Below, in pieces: positions 35,601 to 48,339 of a stretch of 64,000 nucleotides of DNA (the first letter of the stretch is position 1; each line of letters begins with the position of its first letter). Origin of the DNA: Spirometra erinaceieuropaei (lineage: Eukaryota; Platyhelminthes; Cestoda; Diphyllobothriidea; Diphyllobothriidae). The notes below the pieces were generated by a model. It had not been told where the DNA came from and did not search any database. It saw only the letters and a program-made list of their open reading frames with translations. The position numbers and the translations under genes are program-made. Where the stretch lies: the NCBI GenBank assembly GCA_902702965.1, contig CACRXP010000018.1, positions 1,005,388 through 1,069,387 on the forward strand, read 5' to 3'.

Positions 35601-36372
35601 CCCTTACAACTGTGTAAAATTAAAGACTATGAGGTAGATGTAGCGAAAGTATCTTTCTCCATAAGAAAGATCGTGCGCAATTCATTACCTTTACCATTTC
35701 GACGGGCCCGGGGTGATGTTTACATAGATCTGGTCTCACTCGCCGTACATTGAGCGAACGTAAAGGCAGTTGGCAGCCAGGTCTATTAAGCACCTGCCCA
35801 GATGGCTTCTAAAACAAGAAAACAAAATCCCGCCTTCCTCCATTACAAAACGCCTGCTTGATAATAATCACTCCATCTACCCTAAAACATCCTTCAGAAT
35901 ACGTGTTCGGGCACAAACAACTCGGGCATTCCGTTACCTAGAGGCGGCCTGTGTACGGCGGGTGAAGCCAGATCTATGTAAGCAGCAAGAAAATGTGGTT
36001 AGCCTTACTTTGTCATGGTAACCGCGAGCTCCATGATTTCACACTCCACTTTCTTTTGGCTCGTTAACTTTTTTCCACTATTCTCTCCATACTGTATTAA
36101 AGTTATCAATTGCATTGACTGACTGGCATTCCCCAAACCCATGGCCTAGCTGCTTCTGCATTGATTTTCTACAAGAATTCAAACTACTGTATTCTTCTCA
36201 CTGGTTATTTATGTTATGAAGCAACAGGACGCAGCGGATTAGCCGTCGCGCAATTGGTTGGTACCAATAAATCCTGTCTTGCATGCTTGTTTCAGATTCC
36301 GAAACTGGTATTCGAATACATTTACAGATGCTTTTACAAGATCCTAAATTATAAGACGCTCTTTATAGTGTA
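32613..36372. other. Intergenic sequence; one diverged local duplication
   Basis: No gene recognised. Between 33190 and 33480 two diverged copies of a segment can be seen: gggaagcgattgtttggttt (33214) with ccattacctagcattgg (about 33257), and gggaggcgattgtttggcta (33344) with ccagtacctaccattgg (about 33457). On the minus strand at 34205-34245 the sequence ggtggtaataggggttttac resembles plus-strand 46155-46180 in the Merlin region. Frames in this interval are all below 92 codons and unrecognised. Confidence 0.4.
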
Positions 36373-37365
36373 TAGTAGATGTGCTAACTCATGAAACGTT
36401 GGCCTAAATTTTTAAATGCGTTTTTAACTCGAAAATCTTAATTTAGTAGCGTCGTAATGTTAACTATCGCGAAGCATGACCCCAAGATATTTCGGTTACT
36501 TTTGGATACCGGCTTTTGAAAGAACATCTTTTCTCCTGCACGCAGAAACCATACTCTGCAACAAATGGCTGCTTATGTAGTATGAATTTTTCTCATGAAT
36601 TTTGGATTCTCTTAAAAATTAAAATATGTTTCGTAGACGAAATGCTCAGAAATGTTCACCTTTTTACGCATTTGGAAGAACGCCATGTCTTCTTCCAATT
36701 TTACAGTTGAACAAAGTGTATGATTCAATTTTAAAAAGTTTCTAATTATAAGATTTTTAAGACTGTGAAGTGCTCGTTCATAGTAAATCGTGTCTTTGCA
36801 TCTACTAGTGCTTCTTGTAAAGTTTACAATATAGCCCAAATCTGCCGCGAAATTGTATGAATTCCATACGGTCTCCTTTTAGTAGCCTATAGGAATATAT
36901 GATTTTCCGCGCAAGGGAGATACACAGCTTGTAGTTTGAAGCCCTGAATGCCAGTATAACAGCAGGTCGGGCTCAAAATTATTCGGGAACTAAGACATTT
37001 CTTAAACCTGTAAGATACTTCTCCACCAATTATAAAATTTGATGAAGACATAGCGTTCTTCCACATGCGTAAAAGAATGAACATTTCTGTGCATTTCGTC
37101 TATGAAATATATTTTAATTTATAAGGGCATCGAAAGCTAATGAGAAGAATTCATTCTACACAAGCAGTCATTTGTTGCAGAGTTTGGTTTCTGCATGCAG
37201 GCGGAAAGAAGTTCTTTCAAAAGCCGGTATCCTAAAGTAACCAAAATATCTTGTGGTCATGCTTCGCGATAGTTAGCATTACGAACCTACTGAAGTAATC
37301 CTTTCGAGTTAAAAACGCATTCATGAATCTCGGTCAAAATTTCATGAGTTAGCACACCTACTGTA
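36371..37365. repeat. Foldback element copy D
   Basis: About 990 bp, left end TAGTAGATGTGCTAACTCATG (36373; the C of CAGT is T) after TA, right end AGCACACCTACTG (37351-37363) before TA. Inverted arms carry shared landmarks (aactcgaaaatcttaattta on the left, and ctttcgagttaaaaacgc inverted on the right). The centre contains gccctgaatgccagtataac (36941), in the same orientation as copy C. Confidence 0.85.
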
Positions 37366-40300
37366 TTTGTAGTAAAATGTGAACTTCTGGAAAGTTTCAG
37401 GTAACATGCGCTTATTATGATTCTTAACAGACGGTATACTTTACTTTTAACAAAACTTGCAGTGATGCGGTTGGGGCAGGTGCAGACGCCTCTGTCACTG
37501 GCCAACCCTTCTGACTCGCCAACTATTAGTAGTTCCTCCTTAACCAAGTGCGTTGAGGCTCGCGTTCAATCGAAGAACACAGCTAGCACACCTAGTAATT
37601 CTGTGGTATCCCCATCAATCCATTTTCACACTCAGCCGGCCCTTGCTTGTTTGGTGAACCTAACAGGTATTTTGCAGTTATGTTTGCTAATTTTATAGCG
37701 GAACAAACTGGAATGGGAATGCACTGTTTATTTCACGCATGTCCTCAATTGCAAGCCTCCACCTTGACAGTCGCTTTCATAACTGAATACAGTCAGCCAA
37801 GGGAACGCTCAAAGACGTAGTGCCTGGTATACGTCAAAGCCCATGGGATTCTGGCCAGAATTTATCAATCCGCTTTGAAGTGGAAAGGGTTGCTTAAAAA
37901 AGCCGCTAATAATGACTCGCAAGGAATCTATTTTGAAGCGAATTTCTGGATGCAAGTATGGTGGTTTTGGATAACCATGCCTTCGAGCACATGCGTAGAT
38001 TACACTTGTCAAGTAATTACAACAGGCAAACTGTGCATCCTTCGCACCGACTTTCAATATCCATGTAATTTTGGTCTTATTTTGAACAGAGAATATAAGC
38101 ACGCTTGATTTTTTTACATTTTTTGTGGCAAGTTAGGTCCACAGCAGTTCTAAGACCGAAGGTAGCTCATGCACCACTCTATTCGCTCGTATGGTTTCCA
38201 AACCTTGAACTACCTGGTTAATCTGAAGCATATTTCCGTAAACCTACGTGGGATATAAAGATTACTCATTGATTGTTGCAATAGACGTTGGTCTCGTTAA
38301 TTGGTTTTCGCTCGGAAATACTGAACTTCCGGTTGCTATAGTTCACAAATAATCGTGCAACCTTTTCTGAATCCTAGTGATTAAGACTTCAAACTACAAC
38401 ATCCTCTTAATTTGAAAAGGCGCACTTTCTCATGAAATGATCGCAAGAAATTACGTTTCGCTCAGTTTCCGTAGAGAATGCGATTAGACTTATATGAGCA
38501 TTATTAATTAGCTTGACGTTTTACAGTAGGAAACAACTGAAGTCAAGCAGCACTTAAACGAACGGCCGTGAAGGTCTCGTCCAGATGTCAGCATATAGGC
38601 GTGATTTAATGAACGCGAAGTTATCTCTCCTATGATTAATGTTTCCAGTTCACTTAATTGATGGTTTCTGTTTACAAGTTTGAACGCATTGAGTAGGCTA
38701 TGAGCGTTTCCACTTACTTCCTCATACTGACTGTTTACTAGACAGCGGTTCTGTGAAAGGAAGGACTTGAGTGCCATAGCAGCGGGAGCATAAGGAGCTG
38801 TTCATGAGCAAACACCGAAATTGGGTTTTGGTGCGCATCCAAATGCTCGTGATGTTTTTGGCAGCGATGTTGGCGAGGTTTATTGCATCCACAAAATCCC
38901 CCACTTATTACTCTTAGGCTGTCGGACAAAGTAAAAACCCATTTTGTTAATTCCAGAGCATGTTACGCAGATGTTTTCGAAGCTTATTTAGAACCAGTGA
39001 ATTAGAGGGGCACATTTTTCAAGTAACCTCCTACTTTTCCTTTCAGTTGTCATCACCTTACACAATAATGTTTATAATAAAGCGCAACTTTTGAGGCGAG
39101 TTGAATGCCCACCGGCACTGTTTTTTGTGCTCCCTGACAGCCTTTATCAAAGTTATTTTCCAAGCCTTAGCAAGAAGTTAATCTTTTACATAGTCGCAAA
39201 ATATCACTTTACACTTTGCCCAAATTCATTCCTAAATTCATCAATTATGCTAAAAGCCCAAAATTTCGGACAGTTGCGCGGATTTCTGATTGCTTCTAAA
39301 ATTAATTAGAATGGTTAGCTGGGAATATATGATCGAACAATTAAGTATGCCAGTTGAGGTACTCACAAAACCGCCAACAAACTCCGATTGTAACATATTC
39401 ACGAAGATATGTGGTTGTGTTAAATGTAATGCGACCTCGAATCTTTCTAAAATCTACTTACTAAACAGTTGACACAGAATCATGTCTCAGAATGAAGAGC
39501 GATTTAGGTGAAAAAAGACTTTTACAGAGGGCAATGCAAAGTCGTTGATGTCGCAGAATTAACGGAACTCACTACACGTTCTTTTTTGTTACCTATTTTT
39601 CTCTAATTTACCTCCAAGTGAATGCATAAATGACAGCTCTGAGCAAGCCGATGGCTTCCGCAGATTAGTTTGCGGTATTGTACCTTCAAATTTCTTTTTG
39701 GGATGGATCAGCCTAATGCCACCATTTAAACCTGAAATGCAGTTTCCATCTTTCCTGCGTCCAAACCGTCGACGTGCATGAAATTCACGCGGTCATAATT
39801 ATTTTGTGTCATAGGCAAAAATGACTTCCGAGGCTTTAAGAAGGATATGTAATCTTTCTCGAGTTTGCTTCACAATCTTCTCGTGGGAGGCCATTTTCGA
39901 AAATACGAACGTATTGCTAAATCACGTCCCCATAACACCATATCACTTGACACACGTAGAAGAGAAAAACTCCCACACTGAGTGCAAGTGGAGAAACCGT
40001 AATAGAAGAAAACGGGAGATGCGTTAGCTGAAAAATTATTAACTGCAGGATATATTCCTATGGGATCAAGTGCGATTTTCGTGCAGGCCAGATAATGCTC
40101 CCGGTCTGTAACTCGAGTTTCTGTCCATGCTTGCAGTGCTTATCAGTTCGCAGTCTTTAAACACCTGCCCCGTATTATTTTCTCCGTAATCCACAACCTA
40201 CCTCTCTAGGCATATATAGGAACCCTGCAGTTAAGACCAACTGGAAAGAAATTAACATTGTTCAAGCATCTATCAGATGCTACCCAGGTTGCAGGCAAGG

Positions 40301-40657
40301 CCAAATATGATATGGTGATAACAAGGATAAACGCCTCTTTCCTGTGCCCAAGAAGGACTTTATCATGAAAATGGGAAACTAATTTAACTTTTCTGACGGA
40401 AAGTAAAACAACAAAAAATAAACAAACCAGCCCTGTCACATTAATGGTTCTTTTCATTTCATTTGCTATTCTGTGCTGCAGCAAGGAAGTAGTATTTGAG
40501 AATGCGTTAAATAATTCCAGTATTCTACAGCACATATTGTTCAAGTGAGATTGCGGCGCTAATGGCAATGGAAATACCGAACTGCGGAGTTGGAAATACT
40601 GCTCCTAGCATTAAATACAGCAACTGACTTCCCGACTTGTTGCGGGTATCCTGCAGT
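37366..40657. other. Intergenic sequence, no recognisable gene
   Basis: Several frames of 60-120 codons on both strands (largest 40206-40568, minus, leucine/valine-rich), none with a recognised motif or a splice context I could defend. Confidence 0.4.
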
Positions 40658-41105
40658 CTGTGACCGATCTCGTGAAATCTTAACCGAAATCTGGAAGTGC
40701 GTATCGATTAGGAAGAATTACTCCAACGATTTTGTAAGATTGATCACCTTGCGGTATAGCGCCGTACTATCTCAGATACGCCGAGATGCTGGCTTTTAAA
40801 TGTACTTCTTTTCGTCCACCTGCAATAACTGTCCTCGGTTAAAGATGACCGCTTAAATAGTTGGCACTTTTCCATTTATTTTCTATGCTCTCATAAATCC
40901 AAATATATTTTTCAGAATGCGTGCATAAAAAATCACGTTTCTTCAAATCCCATATTTGAATGAAGGATATCATTTGGTTTTAGAAGTTTTGCAGTTCCAG
41001 AATATTTTGAGCTCGATCTGCTTTTTCATTTATGCTTAGGATTTTCGGTCTACCAGCTGTAGAACTTCTGTGCAAGGAAAAACATTAATTCCTGTATTCC
41101 ATAAC
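40658..41105. repeat. Foldback element fragment, copy B subfamily
   Basis: Starts CAGTCTGTGACCGATCTCGTG, as in copy B at 7722. It runs through the left arm and centre (reversed relative to copy C: ttttcggtctaccagctgta, about 41042) and then stops; no right arm is present. A truncated copy. Confidence 0.7.
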
Positions 41106-41579
41106 GTAGATACGATATAGGGCTTATAACATTTCGCAACGGATATCGATTATGTCGTATGCTTGATGAGAAGCATTATTATGCAGAGAAAAACAATGCT
41201 ATTTGAGTTAAAGTTGCATGGCCTGAAAAATCTCGTAAATGACGCGGACTGGCCTGAACACATATCTCCTCTGGTGTTGGTTTCACAATGAAGAATATTT
41301 CAGGCATTTACCTCCCGACATGTTTGCTACATCCATGTAGAGGTGGGCAGAAGTTTAGCGTCAGAGCGGCTGATTTCAAATACTGCTGCCTTTTGCGTGG
41401 GAGTCTTTCCTCTAAAACGAACCCACTGCCGCACACAATGTCGAAAAAGGCATTGCCATAACATGATTAATGACCGACATTTAGCTGAAACTAAATGGCC
41501 GCCTCGAGGTGGCAGTAGTTGCAATCGCTACTGGAATTTTGTTTAACCTTTCCCGTCACCAAAAGCAAGGAATTGTCGA

Positions 41580-42025
41580 TAGAAGCGATCAAGCCAGTTC
41601 CAGGAGGCACTTCAGAAGAAGACGACAAAAAGTTTATTGGCCTGACGTTTCGGATTCCTACTCGAAAGTCAGGCCAATAAACGTCTTGTTTCAGTGATCG
41701 CTTCTTTTTCTGCACTGCCTACTGCAACTCGCCTGTCTGCTTCTATCGGCAATCTCTTTGGGCGCGGTGCCCTCTGATCGGCTCGCCATTGGGAAACATT
41801 GGCCCTTCGCGTATCGTTTACCTCTGCACAGATTCGGTTCCCGCACACGTGTCTCCACAGTGCTGTGTTGCCGAAGTATGTTTCCTACAAACCCCCGGTT
41901 AGCACAAATCTGGCGAGACGCACAGTGTCCCAGTACGGCAAACGGATGATCCGATGGGTTTGAGTGACAATTCCATACGTCAGACCAATAAACTTCTTGT
42001 TCCAGTGATCACATCTTCTTCATCT
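41580..42025. mobile_element. Inverted and direct PLE 3'-terminal segments
   Basis: Three copies of one PLE terminus: minus at 41580-41646, plus at 41660-41720 (gtcaggccaataaacgtctt, then gtgatcgcttcttt), and plus at 41975-42020 (gtcagaccaataaacttctt, then gtgatcacatcttc). The first two meet in a hairpin with a perfect 15-bp inverted repeat (41632-41646 and 41668-41682). The terminus matches those at 59635-59690. The stretch between copies 2 and 3 has no recognised coding. Confidence 0.65.
41641..41673 (-). ncRNA. Deleted hammerhead-like motif within the hairpin
   Basis: On the minus strand CTGA is followed directly by TTTCGAGTAGGAATCC and GAAACGTC. Compared with the 34-nt motif elsewhere, about five bases are lost from the CTGATGA core and the first side of stem II. 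Stem I is extended to 15 perfect pairs. Not expected to be active. Confidence 0.45.
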
Positions 42026-42469
42026 GAAAAGTAAATAATGGCTGCGTTCCTAATGTTGCTCGCAAAGTAAACTTAAGGAGCAAATCACATCGGTAAATTG
42101 TCTCTCACCCGCTCCCAAGATTGGCACAAAACAGGTCAGTTAAAGGCATTTGCAAAACTTAGTGGGACGTCTAGTAGCAAATATTTTCTTATGCGGAATT
42201 CCCACTAGCTGTTAGTGCTGTGGATGCCAAATTGAAGAGCCATCGTAGCTTGACTCTCAGTTCACCAGTCGGCCACTCCAGACGAACACCCGCTGGACTG
42301 ACTGCATGGTCAAAGTTGCAGCGTTAATAGGCAACCCTCTGAGCCACGGCTTTCAACGCACCGTAGTAATCTCAAGCGGTCAAATTGTTCATAGTGAGGA
42401 ATTACGTTCTGAGAGTCGACCTCACTCACTTTACCCCATCCAGCAGAGACCTATCGATAGTCTGAGTCC
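42026..42469. other. Intergenic sequence
   Basis: No feature recognised; probably a mixture of the LINE 3' end and unique sequence. Confidence 0.35.
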
Positions 42470-43620
42470 ATCAACTAACTGCTGCTGAGCTTGCGAGAGG
42501 TAGTTAACAGAGCCATGAACAACTCGTCTTTGCGTACCACACGTGACCTGATCTCCCACGCATATACACACGCCCACCTTGGTTGCACAGACAAGGGAGT
42601 GAAACGCGCAGATTTAACATGCGACGAAAGGGCACCGTAGGGGAGCCAAAGGGCACACTTTTCGCCTGCGGGAGAGATGTCGGTGACGTAGGATTTTGAA
42701 GGCGCTAGTGTATGGTGCATATGAGGATGAGAAAATGCTTGGTCGTGTGGTTATGTCTGTGGTCATTTACCGCAGGTTTTCATAAGGCGCACGTGGCCGA
42801 GTAGGCCCACGCGATGGCTGAATGTGCGAGGACAATGCGTGCAGTCTAGGCAATCGTAAAGGGTGCTCCGTGTACTGGTTCGCACACTCTGTGCGATGGA
42901 TCTGCAAGCGGCTGGCCAGGTCGATGTGTGGGGTGGATGCGCGTTGAGAGTATGGGTAGGATAGGTTGGGATATGTTGAATCTGATCGAAGTTATATTCC
43001 CTCCTTATGAATTTGAAACGGGCATGCACATCAGAATTTATTGAAGCCAACAAATTTCGCGACAGCTTATCAACTGCGACCTGTCCCCGCAGAAGTGTTC
43101 GCACTGCTGATGTTTGCACAGCTGGAGAGAGAGTTTATTGGTCTGTGAATGGATGAAATGGCGGATGTGCAAGGTGTGCTCGGTGTGACAATGTCGCGGC
43201 GAATTCCCTCGTACTGGATATGCACGTGACTGAATAGACCCATGCGGTGAGCGAAAGTGCGTCTACAGTGAAGGTGGATACGGTTAGCGTTTGTGGAGGT
43301 TTCTGGCATTGGTTCGCCGGTCGCAGTACGAGGGATGCGCTAGTGACGGACCAGTCCGATGCATGAGATGAATGTGTGGTTACAGTGAGGACACACTTGG
43401 ACCGAGTTCACATCGCTGTAGATGGGGGTGGGAGGGTTTTGATTGTCAGAGCGTCGGGATCGTTTTGACCGGTGGCGGATATGGGGGTTGTGGTCGTCGC
43501 CGTCATCGCAGAGCAGGCGGACGCAGGGATGACGGTGATCGCCGGCGAAAGGACGCTGAGATTCTGATAATCGGTGGCGAGGGTGGCCATCATCGTGGTA
43601 GACGTGTAATCGCTTCAGGA
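42470..43620 (-). pseudogene. C2H2 zinc-finger tail of a LINE-type retroelement
   Basis: Minus-strand pieces in two frames carry three C2H2-like fingers in a row: CPHCNHTFISCIGLVRH (about 43400), LHCRRTFAHRMGLFSHVHI (about 43270-43200, first cysteine lost) and CTHCPRTFSHRVGLLGHVRL (about 42850-42780). The segments between are Ser/Thr/Pro-rich. From memory, such repeated CPHCxRTFxxRxGLxGHxRIH fingers form the C-terminal part of abundant tapeworm LINE-like proteins, where they would bind nucleic acid. Stops and frame changes make this a relic. The RT part was not found. The plus-strand frame at 43372-43659 is its antisense. Confidence 0.65.
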
Positions 43621-46079
43621 ATTCTTCAAAGCGCCTATTTCTTAGATTCGAAATGCTAAATGCATGGTATTTATTTTGACAGGCAATTCGAGTTCTCCGG
43701 GATGATAATTTAAAAGGAGGAGTTATTCACCCGAACCGATTAAGTATATTGCTGACGTTTAAGGGAACGTCATCGGGTCGCCATTGCAAAAATGTTAGAT
43801 GCTTGAAATCGAAAAAAATTCAAATGACCCGTCAAGCTTGTAGGTATTGAGCTGATCTAATTTATTAACCATTCGTTGTCTCAATCTTCTGGCAGATTTC
43901 TTTCGGATTTATTCATCGAGTCTTCCATTAATGGTGTTCAAGCGGATAGCGTATCTGTCCCTGGGTGAGTAAGTCAACTACTGCGCAGCATCTTGCTCAT
44001 TTTATTAATTTTGATGCGATGTCCTGTCCCGGATTTTTGTAACTAATTACATATTACTTTCTAGGTCGCAGGAAAGTCAGTATGTATGGTGGGATAGTCA
44101 ACATCTGAAAACCTCGCCCAATGTTCGAGTCATTCTGTCTTTGAGGTGGCCTGACTTCAAATGATTACGCTTTAAAGGTCAAACGTTTGGTTAGTGTCTA
44201 TAATATTCACTCCAATTTGAGACTGTGCCAACCTCACAGACAGTAAGTTATGTCGGTGAGACGGATCTGCAATTTCTGTCCGTTTTCCAAAATTTATTTG
44301 CGGTCCCCGTCTTTTACATATTTTTGGACACATACCGGTGACATATTTCATATAGTCCAATCATCAAGGAAATAAGAAATTAAGTCAAAAAATACAGGGG
44401 CATCTGAATTTCCGTTTGATTTCATGCATTTAAAGCATTTAAAATGGGGATCCAGCGAGTTTATTCCGAAACTTCAGGGATGAAATAAATATGTTTTAAC
44501 GTGACACTCCTCTGCCAAAATAATAGTTTATGTTACAGGTGACTTTATATTCAGTGTATTTATATGGCGAACAGAACCGTCTATGCAATTTGACGTCTTA
44601 TCCTTACATATCGGTAAGTCGAGTCGATAACGCGGGATCACCTTCAAGCTGCACTTTGGGCGTTCACTGTTCAGCCATGCTGAGTCGCGACAAAGTCCAA
44701 CGCTGATGCCTCTTGCGGGTATTGCGTCAACGATGCAGATCCACGTTCCAGATAGTAACAGGCTCCAACCCATCGATGACTAGACCGACTGGTTTGGGAT
44801 ATTGATCCTGGCATGCCAGATGCGCACGCCAAACTGACGTCGCAGCTCACGGCATCTCCGCATAATACATGTTCACGGCATATAAAAAGAACGAGTTTTC
44901 GTTTTTGCTGGCCATTTACGAACGTGTGGATTACCATGAATGCTTTCAGTTGAACGAATATCCTTGAGCACTACAGGCCTTAATGAACACTTGCTGATGG
45001 GGCGACAGATTGCGATTGATTGTGTGTCGCACAGAAAATCAACATCAACAGGATCCTCCCAGTATTCAGTTCAAGTGACGAGTCCCACACCAATGCGCAT
45101 TTCTTGATCAAAATTGGTCGTAAACGCGTTCTTTTTAACTTGATGGATGAAGAATGAATAGGTGTCCATCCTGGAACATTATGGTTTGACGCTTATAACA
45201 GTATGCAACGGATTCAGGCACGTTTGAACTGCACTAGGTAGTTATACAGCTCAGTGGTTTTAACCTCCGCAGTATCGCATAGTTATGAGTGAGAGAATCA
45301 CCAGGGGTAAATTAGTAAACGAATCCTTTTTCGTCAGCGCATTGGATATTATTTGCAGTAAAATTATTGTTCAGGCCGAAAAAAGACTGACGTTTGGTGT
45401 TTAAAGCTGTTAATATTGTACCGATCGTTGTACACTTCGCTGGATTTCGGACCCGACCTTTTTTCCGCCGAGGTAATCAACTCACTGCTATAGTTAAAGT
45501 CTTTGACTCCGTTTTTGTTTACTGGTCTTTGTTACTCAGCTACAGAAAACACCTGACTGAAAACATGCTCATTTCGAGTATTTTTGTTTCGCTTCCTATT
45601 TTGAGACTGTTTCCTATCTACGTTGCGACGTTATGTACGACGAATATTGCGCTACAAGTCGAAATACGTTCACCAGAAACTGATCAGTCTAAGTCATATT
45701 TTTAATCGGCGTCACAGTTGTCGCTTTTGCCTCCACCTCATCAACCTCTTAGTGCTGTCCGAAATGTCCTTTCCTCTCATGCCAACTCATAGGTACACTT
45801 GGACGAGATTAAACCAGCACAACTTCCAGCTACTACCTCAGCTGCACCTTGCCCAGGTCGCATCATCAGTCGGGTCTCCGGCATAAATAACTCTTTTCGC
45901 ACTCGACAGACGCTCTCCAACCCGCATGTGCACTAGATTATCTTATTCATCTCATCGTTTACCCTACGAGCGACATAATCACTTCGTTCTGTGTCTGGCG
46001 GGAAGCTGTTACTAACAGCCATCATGACCATGTCTGACGACCTTGTTCGGGGACCCTTTACTTCGAGGTCTTTCACTTT
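43621..46079. other. Intergenic sequence, no recognisable gene
   Basis: Frames at 44528-44937 (minus) and 45394-45886 (plus, up to 103 codons) show no known motif. The 45394-46079 interval is where the N-terminal half of the Merlin transposase would be expected, but I could not recognise it. An A-box-like stretch cagctcagtggttt (about 45250) lacks a B box. Confidence 0.4.
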
Positions 46080-46586
46080 GGCAGTTAGCAGGGTAGCAAT
46101 CGGGAGATGGCACCCGAAAAAAACCGCCTGGCCAAAGCAGCCTCTCTTACTGGACCGGTGGTAATAGGGGTTTTATGGGTGGTGGCTGGTCGGGATGTAC
46201 GATACTAGTCGACGGAAAGCCTTATTTGAACAGGTTGGCCCGCTCTCCGTTCCGTTATTACAAAATGGGTCGCCAAAGGCGGTATAGTGGTAACGGATGA
46301 GTAGAAGGCGTATAATCGTCTTCCCTCTGAAGGTTATCTACATTTCTCTGTTAACCACTCAAAGACCCTCAAGGACTTTATCACCGGACGGCACACCAAT
46401 GCCATTGAGGCATACTGGAGTATACTGAAAAGGAAACTCTACGAGGGAGGCCCTGTATGTGGTCGAGCTCTGTGGGTTCACATAGACGAAGTGCAGTATC
46501 GTCTTGGGTTTGGCTCCAATACCATGTCTCTGACAGATGCCTGGGAACTGTTCCTGTCCCATGTTGTGCAGACTTATCCTATTTAA
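46080..46586 (+). pseudogene. Merlin-type (IS1016/IS1595-like) DDE transposase remnant
   Basis: The C-terminal half of a cut-and-paste transposase reads in one frame from about 46232: LRSVITKWVAKGGIVVTDE, then stop, then KAYNRLPSEGYLHFSVNHSK, FITGRHTNAIEAYWSILKRK and DEVQYRLGF, ending TYPI at TAA (46584-46586). The second catalytic D (in VVTDE) and the E of HTNAIEAYW are present; the usual tryptophan after DE is TAG (46302-46304, from TGG). Upstream, DTSRRKALFEQVGPLS fits the domain in another frame, so there is a frameshift near 46230. The first catalytic D was not found. An AATAAA lies just downstream (about 46603). The family call rests on the VNHSK...HTNxIExxW pattern; decayed and not active. 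Confidence 0.8.
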
Positions 46587-46989
46587 AAGTGATTTTGTTT
46601 TGTAATAAACCGTCACAATGGGAATGTATGCCGTATATTCAGGTGTACGTGTGTAACGATAGGGAAGGTTGGGTAACAGCGGCCATCGTCCATGTAACCT
46701 CCTGCGATGTTCATTCGGCCAGCCCATGTTAGGCCGTCGGGGAAAGTCCAAGTAGTGCGTGAAAGTAGGCCTGCAACCGCTGATATAGCCTGAAGGCGTT
46801 TGAGTCCACTGTTCAAGGTATTATTTATAGGTAACGGATTTTTTGGGTGCCATCTCTTGATTGTTACCGTTAGCAGTTCCAGGCACACTGATCTGCAGCC
46901 ATTCGACCGAATTCAGCTCGGACTCACATGAGCCCACAAAGTCGCAGTTGCCCATGCGCCGTTTGAACCCGCCACCTCCCTTCGAATAC

Positions 46990-47312
46990 AACACAAGCCA
47001 CGTGAACATCAGCCCTCAACAAATGCATCACATCCGATTGAACACCACTTCCGATTGCCCCAAAAACCTGCAAAAGAAACTACCACCCCTGTCTCGATGA
47101 CTCTCAGGCATGGCTGGACGCAGTCAATACTAGACCTGAATTCACAAACGATCACTGACGCCAGAGAGGACATCCCAGGGTTCTGTATAAAATAAACCAT
47201 ACAATCCGGTGACTAATGTTTCTTTGTACAGCCGGGATTTGACCTGATGACTGTGGCGCTCTGAGTACCCACTCTCAACTGCTTAGACGCTATAGTGCAG
47301 TGAAATCTCATT
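46990..47312 (-). repeat. Second tRNA-related SINE (candidate)
   Basis: On the minus strand 47310-47230 reads tatagcgtctaagcagttga as an A-box-like region and catcaggtcaaatcccggct as a B-box-like region about 40 nt later, the spacing of RNA polymerase III promoters. No cloverleaf with a plausible anticodon stem was found. The body extends to about 46990. It is unrelated to the SINE at 21.2 kb. No second copy was found in the window. Confidence 0.4.
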
Positions 47313-48339
47313 CCAAAACGCAGCCCATTGCCTATGCCTTTTTCAGAATTAAAGGTAGGTTGGTCCTGCTTGGCAAAGTTAAGCTCTCACGCATACACAC
47401 GATTAGTTTCTATAAAGACACATTTGACCCAAGTAGGTGGCTCATTTAAGTGACAGGAATCCCGTGTATATTATTATTCATCGTACGGTAGTCTCATTTG
47501 GGATTTACATGTTAACGGCTCAGCTGTCACAAGTGTTTGCCGAAACTGCATGGCCTTTGGACTACTTAGATAGGGCGAACAAGATGGAGGCTGGTGATCC
47601 GAATGTGCTTAAACACTCGAAGGGCTGACATGATAATACTCGCGCGTCAAAACAAAATTTCTTGCTTGACCATTGGGAATTTTCGGGCGGAATACGGAAC
47701 ACAACTTAAGCAGCGAAGACGAAACACTGCGTTATTTTTGTCCGCATGCCTAATTTTTGCAAAAATAATTTGCCAGGCTCGAGCACAGTATAAATCACAG
47801 CGAAGAGCAGAAGTGGGCGAAGAGCAAATGCTGTCTCACAGTCCAAAGGACTGTCTAGACAGTTTCTCAGAGCAAAGCACAACAATCCCTGCGAAAACAC
47901 TTTTATCAGGAAACGTTTGAATGTCAAGAGTTTGTGGATGATAGGACACAGGTGACTACGTAAATGTCATGTAGACTTCACACGTGATGTGCAGTGAAGA
48001 TGGACTGAAAATAGCAAATGTTTGGTCCAAGGAGAACAATCCAACCTGGCTGTCCAAACATTCATGTCTGCAATGTGAACTGTCGGCGGAGTGGCTTCTC
48101 GAAACGGTTGTCTAGACCGAGTAATCGCAAAAGGTAACTAATGCATAAGTCGCAAAGAAGCAGTAAATTCTGCTGAAAGACCGATGTTTTTCTGCTCGAT
48201 TTAACAAAATAAGGTGTTATAAGAATTAGCCTTGTTTCGTGTTTTTTTCAAAATTATTACCGCCACTAATTAACTTACTGCCCCGTTGAATTTAGGTAGT
48301 TGATTTCAATGTTTGACGATACTCTTCCATATTTTTGCA
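47313..48339. other. Intergenic sequence with unrecognised frames
   Basis: A plus frame of 108 codons (47594-47920) is lysine/arginine- and alanine-rich without a recognised domain. No support for a gene. Confidence 0.35.

Noticed and set aside
43372..43659. Gly/Arg-rich plus-strand frame
   Set aside because: Antisense of the zinc-finger LINE tail.
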